From RGIG1959 sp045540655 (GTDB lineage: Bacteria > Bacillota > Clostridia > Oscillospirales > Acutalibacteraceae): a stretch of 55,522 bases of DNA. The notes beneath the pieces are model-generated. The model saw only the letters and a program-made list of their open reading frames with translations, searched no databases and had not been told where the DNA came from. The stretch is from assembly GCA_045540655.1 (NCBI GenBank), contig JAZQHP010000088.1:1-55522 (forward strand), given 5' to 3'. The position numbers and the translations under genes are program-made. Positions 25,619 to 34,549 of this stretch are shown here, in pieces. Position 1 is the stretch's first letter. The number at the start of each line of letters is the position of its first letter.

Positions 25619-26478
25619 TATGCCATCTCCTTCGCGGTTTTATACAACTGCATCATATGCGCCGCATCGTGCGCCTGCGTACCGTCGGATTCGCAGATAA
25701 CCGTCGGCGTCAGATCCCGCTCGGCGATCAGCGCCATAAGCGGATCGGGCATCGGGCCGTACTGCGTATCTTCAAAAGTCAGGTGGCGTTTTTCGCCGCC
25801 TGCCGTGTATTCGATTTTGGAAAAATGCGCATGGAATGCCCGCGCACGCGCGGTGCCGAGCACCTCCTCCATGCGGTCGAGAAGAGCCGCGAACGCTTCG
25901 CGGGAATTGACCTCGCCGTGGGTGCGGCTGTTGAGATGTCCGAAATCCACGCAGGGAAGAAACCGTTCGTCCACCCCGCACATGGTCAGCACCTCTTCAA
26001 ACGTGCCCAGCTGGTTGATCTTGCCCATGGTTTCGGGGCAGATATGCACCATCGACAGTCCCGCGGCATCCAGCGCCGCCTGTGCTTTGCCGAGGGTTTC
26101 GCAGGCAAGCGCGGTCGCATCCTCGCGCGACAAGCCGCCCAGTCCGCCCGGGTGCACCACGATGCGGTCGCCGCCGAGGCGCACCACCGCTTCGGCGCTG
26201 TCGAGAATATAACGCACGGAGTTGTCCCGCTTTTCGGGCTCCTTGGAGGCGAGCGAAATGAAATACGGCGCGTGAAGCGACACGGCAATGCCGTGCCCGA
26301 CCGCCTCCAGACGGATCTGCTCGGCGGCGGTGTCGCTCAGGCGCACGCCGCGTCCGCATTGGTATTCATAGGCGTTGAGTCCCAGCGAGTGAAGCCACGC
26401 GGGCGCCTGATAGGTCGATTTATAGCCCGCGGCATAAAACGCTTCGGCGTTGCCGGCGGGTCCGAATCTGGCGATCAT
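25618..26478 (-). CDS. TIM-barrel protein of the endonuclease IV / xylose-isomerase-like family
   Basis: A 286-residue barrel protein. SLHAPYFISLAS, VVHPGGLGG, ICPETMGKINQLGTFEEVL, CVDFGHLNSR, FHAHFSKIEYTAGGEKRHL and ICESDGTQAHDA hold the zinc ligands expected for AP endonuclease IV, which nicks DNA at abasic sites. It is not a textbook Nfo, so a divergent deoxyribonuclease IV or another barrel enzyme is possible. I used the ATG at 26478, which forms ATGA with the yqeG stop; the longer frame upstream runs inside yqeG. The yqeG, barrel, aroQ and pepP order suggests one transcript. Confidence 0.8.
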   Translation of the reverse strand: MIARFGPAGNAEAFYAAGYKSTYQAPAWLHSLGLNAYEYQCGRGVRLSDTAAEQIRLEAVGHGIAVSLHAPYFISLASKEPEKRDNSVRYILDSAEAVVRLGGDRIVVHPGGLGGLSREDATALACETLGKAQAALDAAGLSMVHICPETMGKINQLGTFEEVLTMCGVDERFLPCVDFGHLNSRTHGEVNSREAFAALLDRMEEVLGTARARAFHAHFSKIEYTAGGEKRHLTFEDTQYGPMPDPLMALIAERDLTPTVICESDGTQAHDAAHMMQLYKTAKEMA

Positions 26479-26990
26479 CGGGTTTGCTCCTTTCTTTCCT
26501 GACGGCGGCGATATCCCGCGATCAGGGGACGTTCGAGGGCACGGCGCAGATGAAAGCTCCAGCCGTCCTCCACCTTGATGGGGATCAGCTGTGCCACCCG
26601 CACTCCCGCGAGCTTCGCGCCGATCACGTCGGTGAAAATCTGGTCGCCCACCGCCAGACACTCGCGGCGATCGGCGCCGAGCGCTTTCATCGCACGGCGA
26701 AAGCCGAACGGCAACGGCTTGCAGGAGGTGTGCTCAAACCGCAGTCCGATACGCGCGGCAAACGGCTCCACCCGCAAACGGCGCGAGTTGGATACGAGCA
26801 TCATCGCGATGCCCGCCGCGCGCATCTCGTCGAGCCAGCGGGCGGTGGCATCATCCAGCTCCTGGCTGTGATGCTCGGTCAGAGTGTTATCGACGTCGAG
26901 AAGCAACGCCTTGACGCCCATCGCCTGCAATTCGTCGACGGACAGTTCGGTGATGCGGTTTTTCAAAACGGTCGGATCCAGCAGTGCCAT
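26475..26990 (-). CDS. yqeG: YqeG family HAD IIIA-type phosphatase
   Basis: A 171-residue HAD phosphatase. Motif I is LLLDVDNTLTEHH (the first Asp is the nucleophile), motif II LVSNSRRLR, motif III KPLPFGFRRAM and motif IV VGDQIFTDVIGA. The family is conserved in Firmicutes and has been linked to lipid phosphate metabolism; the natural substrate here is unknown. The start MALLDPTV follows GAGGGAGATTGGAC; the extra upstream residues come from the region holding the rpsU terminator. It heads the barrel-aroQ-pepP run. Confidence 0.88.
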   Translation of the reverse strand: MALLDPTVLKNRITELSVDELQAMGVKALLLDVDNTLTEHHSQELDDATARWLDEMRAAGIAMMLVSNSRRLRVEPFAARIGLRFEHTSCKPLPFGFRRAMKALGADRRECLAVGDQIFTDVIGAKLAGVRVAQLIPIKVEDGWSFHLRRALERPLIAGYRRRQERKEQTR

Positions 26991-27051
26991 GTCCAATCTC
27001 CCTCTTTTTGCCGTCCCGCCGATTGCGCGGCGGGCACAGCGGATAATGAAC

Positions 27052-27079
27052 AAAAAGCAGGCATCGCTGCCTGCTTTTT
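27052..27079. terminator. intrinsic terminator after rpsU
   Basis: AAAAAGCAGGCA and its complement around TCGC, with T runs available on both strands. On the minus strand it lies ten bases past the rpsU stop. Confidence 0.88.
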
Positions 27080-27089
27080 TGTTCGTTGC

Positions 27090-27266
27090 TTATTTGAACT
27101 TTCTTTTACGGGCCGCCTCCGACTTCTTCTTACGCTTCACGGAAGGCTTTTCGTAGTGTTCTCTTTTGCGAACTTCCGCCAGGACACCGGAGCGCGCGCA
27201 GGACTTCTTCCAACGACGCAGGGCGCTGTCCAAGGACTCGTTCTCTTTAACTCGAATTTCCGACAT
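27090..27266 (-). CDS. rpsU: 30S ribosomal protein S21
   Basis: A 58-residue gene. It begins MSEIRVKENESLDSALRRWK and ends in a strongly basic tail (KRKKKSEAARKRKFK), the standard S21 pattern including the SCARSGVLAEVRKREHYEKPS core. The start is preceded by GGAGGGAGGGAAATAGTC. It stands alone between its own near-consensus promoter and an intrinsic terminator. Confidence 0.97.
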   Translation of the reverse strand: MSEIRVKENESLDSALRRWKKSCARSGVLAEVRKREHYEKPSVKRKKKSEAARKRKFK

Positions 27267-27336
27267 TGACTATTTCCCTCCCTCCGCCATACAGCAGGGG
27301 CAAATTTTTTTATAAGCGAAGACTTCGCATAGTAGT

Positions 27337-27365
27337 ATTATATATGAATCCTATGCGTTCGTCAA
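27337..27365 (-). promoter_or_regulatory. promoter of rpsU
   Basis: Reading leftwards, TTGACG (27365-27360), 17 bases and TATAAT (27342-27337). The transcript starts with about 60 untranslated bases containing GCGAAGTCTTCGC, which can form a short hairpin. Confidence 0.85.
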
Positions 27366-27402
27366 GTGCTTTTTTCGGTATTTTTGTAAAAGATTCCCGT
27401 TT

Positions 27403-29811
27403 TTACGGACGCACCACGATGTTGACGAGTTTGGAAGGCACATACAATTCCTTCACGATCGTCATGCCGGCGATCGCCTGCGCCACCTTTTCGTCCTCCT
27501 TGACCAGCGCCAGAACGGTCGGTGCATCGGCGTCGACGGGGATGTTCATGCGCGCCTTGATCTTGCCGTTGACCTGCACGGCGATCTCCACGGTGGCTTC
27601 CACGCACTTCGCCTCGTCGTAATCGGGCCACGCCGCGGTCACAAGCACACCTTCAAAGCCGGCAAGCTCCCACATCTCTTCGGTGATGTGCGGGGCGAAG
27701 GGGTTGAGCATCGACAGCAGGAGCTTCCACTCACCGCGGGTGATGCTGCCCTTTTCGTAAATCTGGTTGACCAGCGCCATCATCGCGGCGATGGCGGTGT
27801 TGAACTTCATCGCTTCGATGTCGTTCGTCACCTTCTTGAGCGTGCGGTGAAACGCGCCCGTGAGTTCCTCGGACAACGCTTCGTCGTCCGTGAGGAAATC
27901 CTGCATCGCCCACACGCGATCCAGGAAGCGCTTACAGCCCTTCACGCCGTTTTCCGACCAGGGCGTCGCCTTTTCATAGTCGCCCATGAACAGGATGTAC
28001 ACGCGAAGCACGTCCGCGCCGTAGGTTTCGACCACTTCCAGCGGATCGACCACGTTGCCCTTGGACTTGCTCATCTTATCGCCGTCGGGACCGAGAATAA
28101 GGCCCTGCGCGGTGCGCTTGGCATACGGCTCCGCCGTCGGGACGACGCCGATATCGTACAGGAAGTGATGCCAGAAGCGGGAATAGATCATGTGACGGGT
28201 CACGTGCTCCATGCCGCCGTTGTACCAGTCAACGGGCATCCAATATTTGAGCGCTTCCTCGGACGCGAGCGCGCTGTCGTTCTTCGGATCGATGTAGCGC
28301 AGGAAGTACCACGACGAGCCCGCCCACTGGGGCATGGTGTCGGTTTCGCGCTTGGCGGGTTTGCCGCACTGCGGGCAGGTGCAGTTGACAAACGAATCGA
28401 TCTTCGCCAGCGGGCTTTCGCCGTCCGAACCGGGCGCAAAGCTGTCCGCCTTGGGCAGACGGAGCGGCAGTTCCTCATAGGGCACGGGCACCATGCCGCA
28501 ATGCGGGCAGTGCACGATCGGAATCGGCTCGCCCCAGTACCGCTGGCGGTTGAACGCCCAGTCCTTCATCTTATACTGCACACCCGCTTCGCCGATGCCA
28601 CGCTCGGCAAGGAAGCCGAGCATCTTGTCGATGGCTTCCTTCTTGGTGGTGCAACCGTTGAGGAAATCGGAATTGATCATCATGCCGTCGCCCGTGTAAG
28701 CGGCTTCGTCGACATGGCCGCCTTCGATGACGGGAATGATGTCAATACCGAATTTCTTCGCAAAATCATAGTCGCGCTCGTCATGCGCGGGCACCGCCAT
28801 GATCGCGCCGGTGCCGTAGCCCATCATGACGTAATCGGAGATGTAGATCGGTACCTGCTTGCCGTTGACGGGGTTGACCGCGGTGAGACCTTCGATGCGC
28901 ACGCCCGTCTTGTCCTTGACAAGCTGGGTGCGTTCAAACTCGGTCTTTTTACTGCATTCCACGCGATAGGCATCGAGCGCCTCGATGTTCGCGATGCGGT
29001 CGCGGTTCTTCTCGATGAGCGGATGCTCGGGCGCCATGACCATAAAGGTCACGCCGAACAGCGTGTCGGGGCGCGTGGTGTAGATGCGCAGAGACTCGCC
29101 CGCCTCGGGCACCTCAAACTGCACGAACGCACCCGTCGATTTGCCGATCCAGTTTCTCTGCTGGAGCTTGACGTTGGGGAGATAATCGAGCTCCTCCAGT
29201 CCTTCGAGCAGCTTGTCGGCGTACTCGGTGATGCGCAGATACCACACGTCCTTCGCCTTCTGCACGACGTCGCTGTGGCAGATGTCGCACTTGCCGCCCT
29301 GCGAATCCTCGTTGGACAGCACGACCTTACAGCTCGGGCAGTAGTTGACGAGCGTCTTGTCGCGGAACGCCAGACCATGCTCAAACATTTTGAGGAAGAT
29401 CCACTGCGTCCATTTATAATAGTCTTCTTCGGTGGTATCGATCACACGGGACCAGTCAAACGAAAAGCCGACGCGCTTGAGCTGTTCGGTGAAGCGGGCG
29501 ATGTTCTGATCGGTCACCTGACGGGGATGGATACCCGTTTTGATCGCGTAGTTTTCGGTCGGCAGACCGTACGCATCAAAGCCGATCGGGAACAGTACGT
29601 TGTAGCCCTGCTTGCGACGTTTACGGCTGACCACTTCCAAGCCCGAATACGCCTTGATATGACCGACGTGCATACCCGCACCCGACGGGTAGGGAAATTC
29701 TACCAGACCGTAGAACTTCGGTTTGGAATAGTCCTCGGTGGCGGCAAACGCATGGGTGTCGTCCCAGATTTTTTGCCATTTTGCTTCCGTTGTTTTTGCA
29801 TCATACCGCAT
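27403..29811 (-). CDS. leuS: leucyl-tRNA synthetase
   Basis: An 802-residue class I synthetase, the normal bacterial length. The HIGH-type motif is MHVGH near residue 50, the CP1 editing domain is present (the TTRPDTLFG region and the ALDAYRVE segment), a zinc-ribbon-like insert contains HCPHCGMVP and CPQCGKP, and KMSKSKGNVV is the KMSKS loop. The start begins MRYDAKTTEAKWQ after AGGAG at a longish distance. It follows rsfS by three bases and is the last gene of the long leftward run. Only a short CCGT/ACGG hairpin follows its stop. Confidence 0.97.
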   Translation of the reverse strand: MRYDAKTTEAKWQKIWDDTHAFAATEDYSKPKFYGLVEFPYPSGAGMHVGHIKAYSGLEVVSRKRRKQGYNVLFPIGFDAYGLPTENYAIKTGIHPRQVTDQNIARFTEQLKRVGFSFDWSRVIDTTEEDYYKWTQWIFLKMFEHGLAFRDKTLVNYCPSCKVVLSNEDSQGGKCDICHSDVVQKAKDVWYLRITEYADKLLEGLEELDYLPNVKLQQRNWIGKSTGAFVQFEVPEAGESLRIYTTRPDTLFGVTFMVMAPEHPLIEKNRDRIANIEALDAYRVECSKKTEFERTQLVKDKTGVRIEGLTAVNPVNGKQVPIYISDYVMMGYGTGAIMAVPAHDERDYDFAKKFGIDIIPVIEGGHVDEAAYTGDGMMINSDFLNGCTTKKEAIDKMLGFLAERGIGEAGVQYKMKDWAFNRQRYWGEPIPIVHCPHCGMVPVPYEELPLRLPKADSFAPGSDGESPLAKIDSFVNCTCPQCGKPAKRETDTMPQWAGSSWYFLRYIDPKNDSALASEEALKYWMPVDWYNGGMEHVTRHMIYSRFWHHFLYDIGVVPTAEPYAKRTAQGLILGPDGDKMSKSKGNVVDPLEVVETYGADVLRVYILFMGDYEKATPWSENGVKGCKRFLDRVWAMQDFLTDDEALSEELTGAFHRTLKKVTNDIEAMKFNTAIAAMMALVNQIYEKGSITRGEWKLLLSMLNPFAPHITEEMWELAGFEGVLVTAAWPDYDEAKCVEATVEIAVQVNGKIKARMNIPVDADAPTVLALVKEDEKVAQAIAGMTIVKELYVPSKLVNIVVRP

Positions 29812-29814
29812 AGG

Positions 29815-30189
29815 TCACGTCGTCTCCTCGTTGTCAATAAATTCGGCGATGTCCACGTCCGCGCCGTCCTTCCACAGATGCTCCAGATCGTAGAAGCCGC
29901 GCGTTTCCTCCAGGAATACGTGAACAATCACGTCGCCGTAATCGATCAGCACCCACCCCGACGACTGGAAGCCTTCCACACGAAGGGGGGTGATGCCGTG
30001 ATCGGTCAGTTCTTTTTCTACATAATCCGCCAGCGCTTTCACCTGCGTGGAGCTGTTGCCGTGCGCGATGACAAAGCAGTCGCACAGCGAGGTGATGTCC
30101 TCCACGTCAATCAGACGGATATTTTTCGCCAGATGCTTATCCAGCGACCGGACCGCCAACGCGGCCTTTTCTTTGGATTGTGCTGTCAT
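29815..30189 (-). CDS. rsfS: ribosome silencing factor RsfS
   Basis: A 124-residue protein of the RsfS/Iojap family, which binds L14 and blocks subunit joining when nutrients are low. The core reads VEDITSLCDCFVIAHGNSSTQVKALADYVEKEL, then GWVLIDYGDVIVHVFLEETRGFYDLEHLW, the family signature. It lies between the LCP gene and leuS with gaps of a few bases, the order seen in many Clostridia. Confidence 0.95.
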   Translation of the reverse strand: MTAQSKEKAALAVRSLDKHLAKNIRLIDVEDITSLCDCFVIAHGNSSTQVKALADYVEKELTDHGITPLRVEGFQSSGWVLIDYGDVIVHVFLEETRGFYDLEHLWKDGADVDIAEFIDNEETT

Positions 30190-30195
30190 GAAGTA

Positions 30196-31485
30196 TTACT
30201 CTCCTTCGGACTCGACAAGGATCTTGCCCGTCTGATCGGGGACATAGGTGTTGATCGCTGCCGTTTTTGTTTCCGCCGCCTTGCTGTTCGCAAGCTCGGG
30301 AATCAGCAGATCCGCTTGCGTCACAGGCGTGCCGTAGGGGTTGAACGATTGGTTGATAAGGGTCAGCAGTTCGCCCTTGTGAGCGGAGAACACGCTGTCG
30401 CCTTCGCCGTCAAACGTATCCTCGCCGGGCAGGATGCACACGGTCATGCCGCCGGTGCCCGCACCCGCCATCGACGTGACGATGTCGGTAATCTGATCCA
30501 CCGAATAGTCGGTGCGCGCGGGCGCATCGCTGTCCTGCAGTTCCTCGATCACATCTTCGCGCAGAGCTTCCTTATCCATGCGGAGCATACGCGTCATCAA
30601 CGCGCCGAACACCTCGCGCTGGCGCACCAGACGCACCGCTTCGGTCGCTTCGCCCGAGGCGGGGAACAGATAATCCACCACCGCGGCGCCGTTCAGCGTA
30701 TGCACGCCCGTTTCATAGGACGTGCCGCCCAGCGTGTAATACGCGCCCAGATCCACGTCGATGCCGCCCACGGCATCCACCCAGATCTGCATGCCTTCCG
30801 CGGGGAACAGGAAATAGCCGTCCACAGGGAGTGCCAGCTGGTCGTTGACAAAATCAATCAGACTGCCGACAGCGGAGCCCTTCTTTTTGGACACTTCCAT
30901 GCTGCACGCGGTATGGGTCGCGACCTCACCCTCGGTGATATCGGGAGCATACAGGCGCTGACCGCAATTCTCGCACCAATCCACCGATTTGGGATTGGAG
31001 AAGACGCGACCGATCGTGTCCACCTCAAAACCGTCACCCTTCTCAATGTAGGTCGTGGAGGGCAACTGCATCGCATACACCTGATTCTTCGCCTTATCGT
31101 GGCACACCACCGCCAGCATATTCGTCTTGTCGCCTTCCTCTTTGCCGAGGATGCCGACCAGATAATACGCCACGTTGCCCGCGTGCTCCACGGGCGTGGT
31201 GTCATAGGTCGTCGGTTCGATGGGATCATTCTTGTCGCGGTCGTCCACAAACATGGCGCGATACACGAAGTTGCCCAGCAGTGCCATAAACACCAGCACC
31301 GTCACCAGCAACACCGCCACGGCAATGCGGATGATGATCGCGGCGCGCGACACTCTCTTTTTCTTTTTGCGGATCGCCCCCGCCGTCGGACGGCCTTTCG
31401 TGCCGCTCTTCGGACGGGAGGCGCTTTCGCGCACGTCCTGCTCCAGATCGACCTTTTCCTGCTTGTTGCGTCTGTCTTTCGCCAT
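30196..31485 (-). CDS. LytR-CpsA-Psr (LCP) family protein, divergent
   Basis: A 429-residue membrane-anchored protein: a basic cytoplasmic head, one membrane helix (about residues 50-74), and an LCP-like outer domain with VDAVGGIDVDLG and VRLVRQREVFGAL. LCP proteins transfer anionic glycopolymers from lipid carriers to peptidoglycan. Here the segment usually reading SIPRDT is QLPSTT, and the early GxDxR segment reads VGILGKE, so catalytic Arg and Asp residues seem lost. An insert carries WCENCG and a later Cys (THTACS), possibly a disulfide or metal site. It may be a non-catalytic or altered LCP. It lies between nadD-yqeK and rsfS, the usual place for an LCP gene in Clostridia. Confidence 0.72.
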   Translation of the reverse strand: MAKDRRNKQEKVDLEQDVRESASRPKSGTKGRPTAGAIRKKKKRVSRAAIIIRIAVAVLLVTVLVFMALLGNFVYRAMFVDDRDKNDPIEPTTYDTTPVEHAGNVAYYLVGILGKEEGDKTNMLAVVCHDKAKNQVYAMQLPSTTYIEKGDGFEVDTIGRVFSNPKSVDWCENCGQRLYAPDITEGEVATHTACSMEVSKKKGSAVGSLIDFVNDQLALPVDGYFLFPAEGMQIWVDAVGGIDVDLGAYYTLGGTSYETGVHTLNGAAVVDYLFPASGEATEAVRLVRQREVFGALMTRMLRMDKEALREDVIEELQDSDAPARTDYSVDQITDIVTSMAGAGTGGMTVCILPGEDTFDGEGDSVFSAHKGELLTLINQSFNPYGTPVTQADLLIPELANSKAAETKTAAINTYVPDQTGKILVESEGE

Positions 31486-31490
31486 AATTC

Positions 31491-32669
31491 TTATTCGCCC
31501 CTTTTCAGCGTTACATCATTATACGCGTGGATGGTATCGGGATGAACCGGCAATCCGTCGGACACCAGTTCTTTGATCGTATATTGCAAGGCATACAGCA
31601 TCGCCTCGCGTTCGTCGGTATCCACCAGCCGCCGCATCACATCCACGTCTTCGTAGGTACGGTCCTCCGACGTGAAGTCCGCCAGAAACAGCACCCGCTC
31701 GAGCGGGGTCATAGCGGCGCGACCGGTGGTATGATAGCGCACCGCCGAGAGGATCTCACGGTCGGTGACGCCCAGCACCCGCTCGATAAAGGCGGCACCC
31801 GTGATGGCATGCCACAGCTTCGGCGAACGCTGTTCCACAGTATCTAATAGTATATCAAAGTCTTTTAAAATTTGCAACTGTGTATCGCATTTTGTATTTT
31901 TCATAATATCGTGAAGCAAACCCGCCGTGTATGCCTGCTCGGGATCGACGCCGTAGCGCAGTGCCAGACGGCGCGCCTCCTTTGCCACACACAGCGAATG
32001 CTCATATCGCGCGGGATGCAGCCGCGCCTTGAGGATGGCGCGATATTGTTCGTTGACATCCACCGTTGCCGCCTCCTTGTATAAGCCGTGTGCTTCGATG
32101 TAATCCGCTACCGCCGCCGGCACCAGCTCCCGCACGGATGCGCCTTCGGCAAGGCGCTCACGCACCGCCGTGGAGGATACCCGCGTCAGCGGCAGATCCA
32201 CCACCCGACAGGTTGCTCCTCTGCGCGACAGCTCGTCGGCATACGCCCACAGGGACGCCGCCGACACCTCACCGCGCGGTACGGTGCAAAACACCGCCAT
32301 CGTCAGCAGATTTTCAAAGCGTTTCCACCCCGACAGGCTCATGAACATATCCGCGCCCATGATGAGATACCAGGTGGCATCGGGCTGTTCCCGACGAAGC
32401 GCTTCGAGTGTATCCACCGTGAAGGATGCGCCGCCGCGGTCGATTTCCCACCGCGACACCGTCAGGCGCGGATCATCCGCCGCCGCCAAACGGCACATCG
32501 CCAGCCGCTGATCATCGGTGGTGGCGGTCTTCTTGATTTTATGCGGCGGGTGTCCCGTCGGCATCAGCACCACGCGGTCCAGCTTCAGCGCATCCGCCAT
32601 CCCCTGTACCAGCGCCAGATGCCCGTTGTGGATGGGATCAAAGCTGCCGCCGAACAATCCGATGTTCAT
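31491..32669 (-). CDS. nadD: NadD-YqeK fusion: nicotinate-nucleotide adenylyltransferase plus HD-domain hydrolase
   Basis: A 392-residue two-domain protein. Residues 1 to about 200 are NadD, which makes deamido-NAD from nicotinate mononucleotide and ATP: GLFGGSFDPIHNGHL, a TGHPPHK loop, and the ISSTxVR-like motif here as RVSSTAVRERL. Residues about 207-392 are a YqeK-type HD-domain phosphohydrolase (HSLCVAKEA, LLHDIMKNT), a family reported to cleave Ap4A. In many Firmicutes the two are separate adjacent genes; here the frame is continuous with no internal stop or start site. The start MNIGLFGG follows GGAGGAATCCC. Confidence 0.92.
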   Translation of the reverse strand: MNIGLFGGSFDPIHNGHLALVQGMADALKLDRVVLMPTGHPPHKIKKTATTDDQRLAMCRLAAADDPRLTVSRWEIDRGGASFTVDTLEALRREQPDATWYLIMGADMFMSLSGWKRFENLLTMAVFCTVPRGEVSAASLWAYADELSRRGATCRVVDLPLTRVSSTAVRERLAEGASVRELVPAAVADYIEAHGLYKEAATVDVNEQYRAILKARLHPARYEHSLCVAKEARRLALRYGVDPEQAYTAGLLHDIMKNTKCDTQLQILKDFDILLDTVEQRSPKLWHAITGAAFIERVLGVTDREILSAVRYHTTGRAAMTPLERVLFLADFTSEDRTYEDVDVMRRLVDTDEREAMLYALQYTIKELVSDGLPVHPDTIHAYNDVTLKRGE

Positions 32670-32704
32670 GGGATTCCTCCTTTGTGTCGGCATGCTCTTA
32701 CGGT

Positions 32705-32998
32705 TTACGCCTTGGGCAATGGGATTTTCGGTTCCTTGTCGTTACGGCGATAGAGCACAAAGGTGCGTCCGATCACGTGCACCACGTCCGCGTTCGTCGC
32801 CTCGGCAAGCGCCACAGCGGCATCCTTCGCCGTCAGCGGCGCGGTTTCCAGCACGCGTCCTTTGATCAGCTCGCGCGCCGTCAGTGCATCGTCGGCTTGT
32901 TTCTCAATGGTCGGCATCATGCCGCTCTTGCCCACATGCACGATGGGCTCCATCGTGTTGGCAAGACCGCGCAGATATGCGCGTTGTTTACTGGTCAT
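32705..32998 (-). CDS. yhbY: YhbY family RNA-binding (CRM domain) protein
   Basis: A 97-residue single CRM-domain protein, associated with assembly of the large ribosomal subunit. Characteristic are MTSKQRAYLRGLANTM, VGKSGMMP (the GxxG loop) and VIGRTFVLYRR. The start follows AAGGGGGACAAACCC and lies inside the end of rdgB (an 11-base overlap). It is 35 bases upstream of nadD-yqeK. Confidence 0.93.
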   Translation of the reverse strand: MTSKQRAYLRGLANTMEPIVHVGKSGMMPTIEKQADDALTARELIKGRVLETAPLTAKDAAVALAEATNADVVHVIGRTFVLYRRNDKEPKIPLPKA

Positions 32999-33602
32999 GG
33001 GTTTGTCCCCCTTGTTCAAGATAGGTTTTCAGTACCTGCGAAAAGGCACGAAGTGAGCGACCGCGATGGGACACGGCGTCCTTTTCCTCGGCGGTCATCG
33101 CCGCAAAGCTGTGTCCCTCATGCAGGAAGATGGGATCGTAGCCGAAGCCGCCTTCGCCGTCGGGAGCAAACGCCATCTCGCCCTCGCACTCGCCGCGGGC
33201 GGTCAGTTGTGTTCCGTGGGGGAACACACAGCAGATCGCCGACACAAAGCGGGCGGTACGCGCGGGTTGCGGCACGTCCTTGAGTGCGTCGAGCAGTTTC
33301 TCGATTTTTTCCTCGTCGGTCGCGCCTTCGCCCGCATAGCGTGCGGAATACAGTCCCGGCGCGCCGTCGAGCGCGTCGACACACAGTCCCGAATCGTCCG
33401 CCACCGCCGGCAGACCGCTCTCGCGGCACGCCGACGCGGCTTTCAGATACGCATTTTCCTCAAAAGTGGTGCCGTTTTCCTCCACCTCGGTCAGCGACAG
33501 ACCGAGATCGCGGTCGGTGACCGCCTCGATGCCCAGCGGCACCAGAATGCGGGACAGCTCTTTGAGCTTCTTCGGATTATGAGTGGCAATGATAAATGTC
33601 AT
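32988..33602 (-). CDS. rdgB: XTP/dITP diphosphatase
   Basis: A 204-residue Ham1/RdgB pyrophosphatase that removes ITP, dITP and XTP from the nucleotide pool. Motifs are ATHNPKKLKEL, DDSGLCVDALDGAPGLYSARYAG, FGYDPIF and SHRGRSLRAF. Length is standard. It is 12 bases from ftsY and overlaps yhbY. Confidence 0.95.
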   Translation of the reverse strand: MTFIIATHNPKKLKELSRILVPLGIEAVTDRDLGLSLTEVEENGTTFEENAYLKAASACRESGLPAVADDSGLCVDALDGAPGLYSARYAGEGATDEEKIEKLLDALKDVPQPARTARFVSAICCVFPHGTQLTARGECEGEMAFAPDGEGGFGYDPIFLHEGHSFAAMTAEEKDAVSHRGRSLRAFSQVLKTYLEQGGQTHDQ

Positions 33603-33614
33603 GGGTGGCTCTCC

Positions 33615-34523
33615 TTATTCTTCAAACAGTCCCGCCGCGAACTCCTCGGGATCGAAGGGTTGCAGATCGTCGACTCCCTCACCGACGCCGATGAATTTCA
33701 CAGGCACCTGCAGATCCTCGCGGATCGCCAGCACCACGCCGCCGCGTGCCGTGCCGTCCAGCTTCGTCAGCACGATGCCCGTAATACCGGCGGCATGTTT
33801 GAATTCGCGTGCCTGATGCACGGCGTTTTGTCCCGTGGTCGCGTCGACCACCAGCAACACCTCGCGCGCCGCATCGGGCAGTTCGCGGTCGATGACGCGG
33901 CTGATCTTCGCCAGCTCGTCCATCAGATTCTTCTTGTTATGCAGGCGACCGGCGGTGTCGCAGATCACCACGTCCGCGCCGCGCGCCTTTGCCGCCGCCA
34001 GGGCATCAAACACCACCGCGGCGGGATCGGCATCCTGCGCGTGCTTAACAATGTCCACGCCCGCGCGTTTTGCCCAGATATCCAGTTGTTCGATGGCGGC
34101 GGCACGGAACGTATCCGCCGCACCCAGCACCACCTTTTTGCCGTCGGCTTTGAAACGCGCCGCCAGTTTGCCGATGGTGGTCGTTTTGCCGACGCCGTTG
34201 ACGCCGATCATCAGAATCACCGACGGCTTGGTGCTCATATTCAGTTCCTGACCGCCGCGAAGCATGTCCGCCACGATCTCCCTGAGCAGGCGCCTGACCT
34301 CCTCGGGATCGGTGACACCCTCCTGCTTGACGCGGGCGCGCAATTCCTCGCAGATATGGGCGGCGGTGTTCGCGCCGACATCGCCCATGATGAGGATTTC
34401 TTCGAGCTCCTCGAACAGCTCCTCGTCGATCTTCGTGAAACTTCTGAGCATCGAATTGACCGAATTCATCAACGAATCGCGTGTCTTTTTCAGACCCGCG
34501 CCGATTTTACTGAACAGTCCCAT
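33615..34523 (-). CDS. ftsY: signal recognition particle receptor FtsY
   Basis: A 302-residue SRP receptor GTPase with the NG domain only and no long acidic A domain, as usual in Gram-positives. G motifs are GVNGVGKTTTIGKLA, DTFRAAAIEQL, CDTAGRLHNKKNLMDEL and TKLDGTARGG. It docks ribosome-SRP complexes at the membrane. The start follows AGGAG. The gap to smc is 26 bases; smc-ftsY is a classic Firmicutes pair. Confidence 0.97.
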   Translation of the reverse strand: MGLFSKIGAGLKKTRDSLMNSVNSMLRSFTKIDEELFEELEEILIMGDVGANTAAHICEELRARVKQEGVTDPEEVRRLLREIVADMLRGGQELNMSTKPSVILMIGVNGVGKTTTIGKLAARFKADGKKVVLGAADTFRAAAIEQLDIWAKRAGVDIVKHAQDADPAAVVFDALAAAKARGADVVICDTAGRLHNKKNLMDELAKISRVIDRELPDAAREVLLVVDATTGQNAVHQAREFKHAAGITGIVLTKLDGTARGGVVLAIREDLQVPVKFIGVGEGVDDLQPFDPEEFAAGLFEE

Positions 34524-34549
34524 TCCGGTTCACTCCTTTATGAAACACT

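Noticed and set aside
27688..31545. 1285-residue plus-strand open frame
   Set aside because: It lies antisense to leuS, rsfS and the LCP gene, has no recognisable domain or ribosome-binding site, and is rich in His and Arg as expected for the complement of GC-rich coding DNA.
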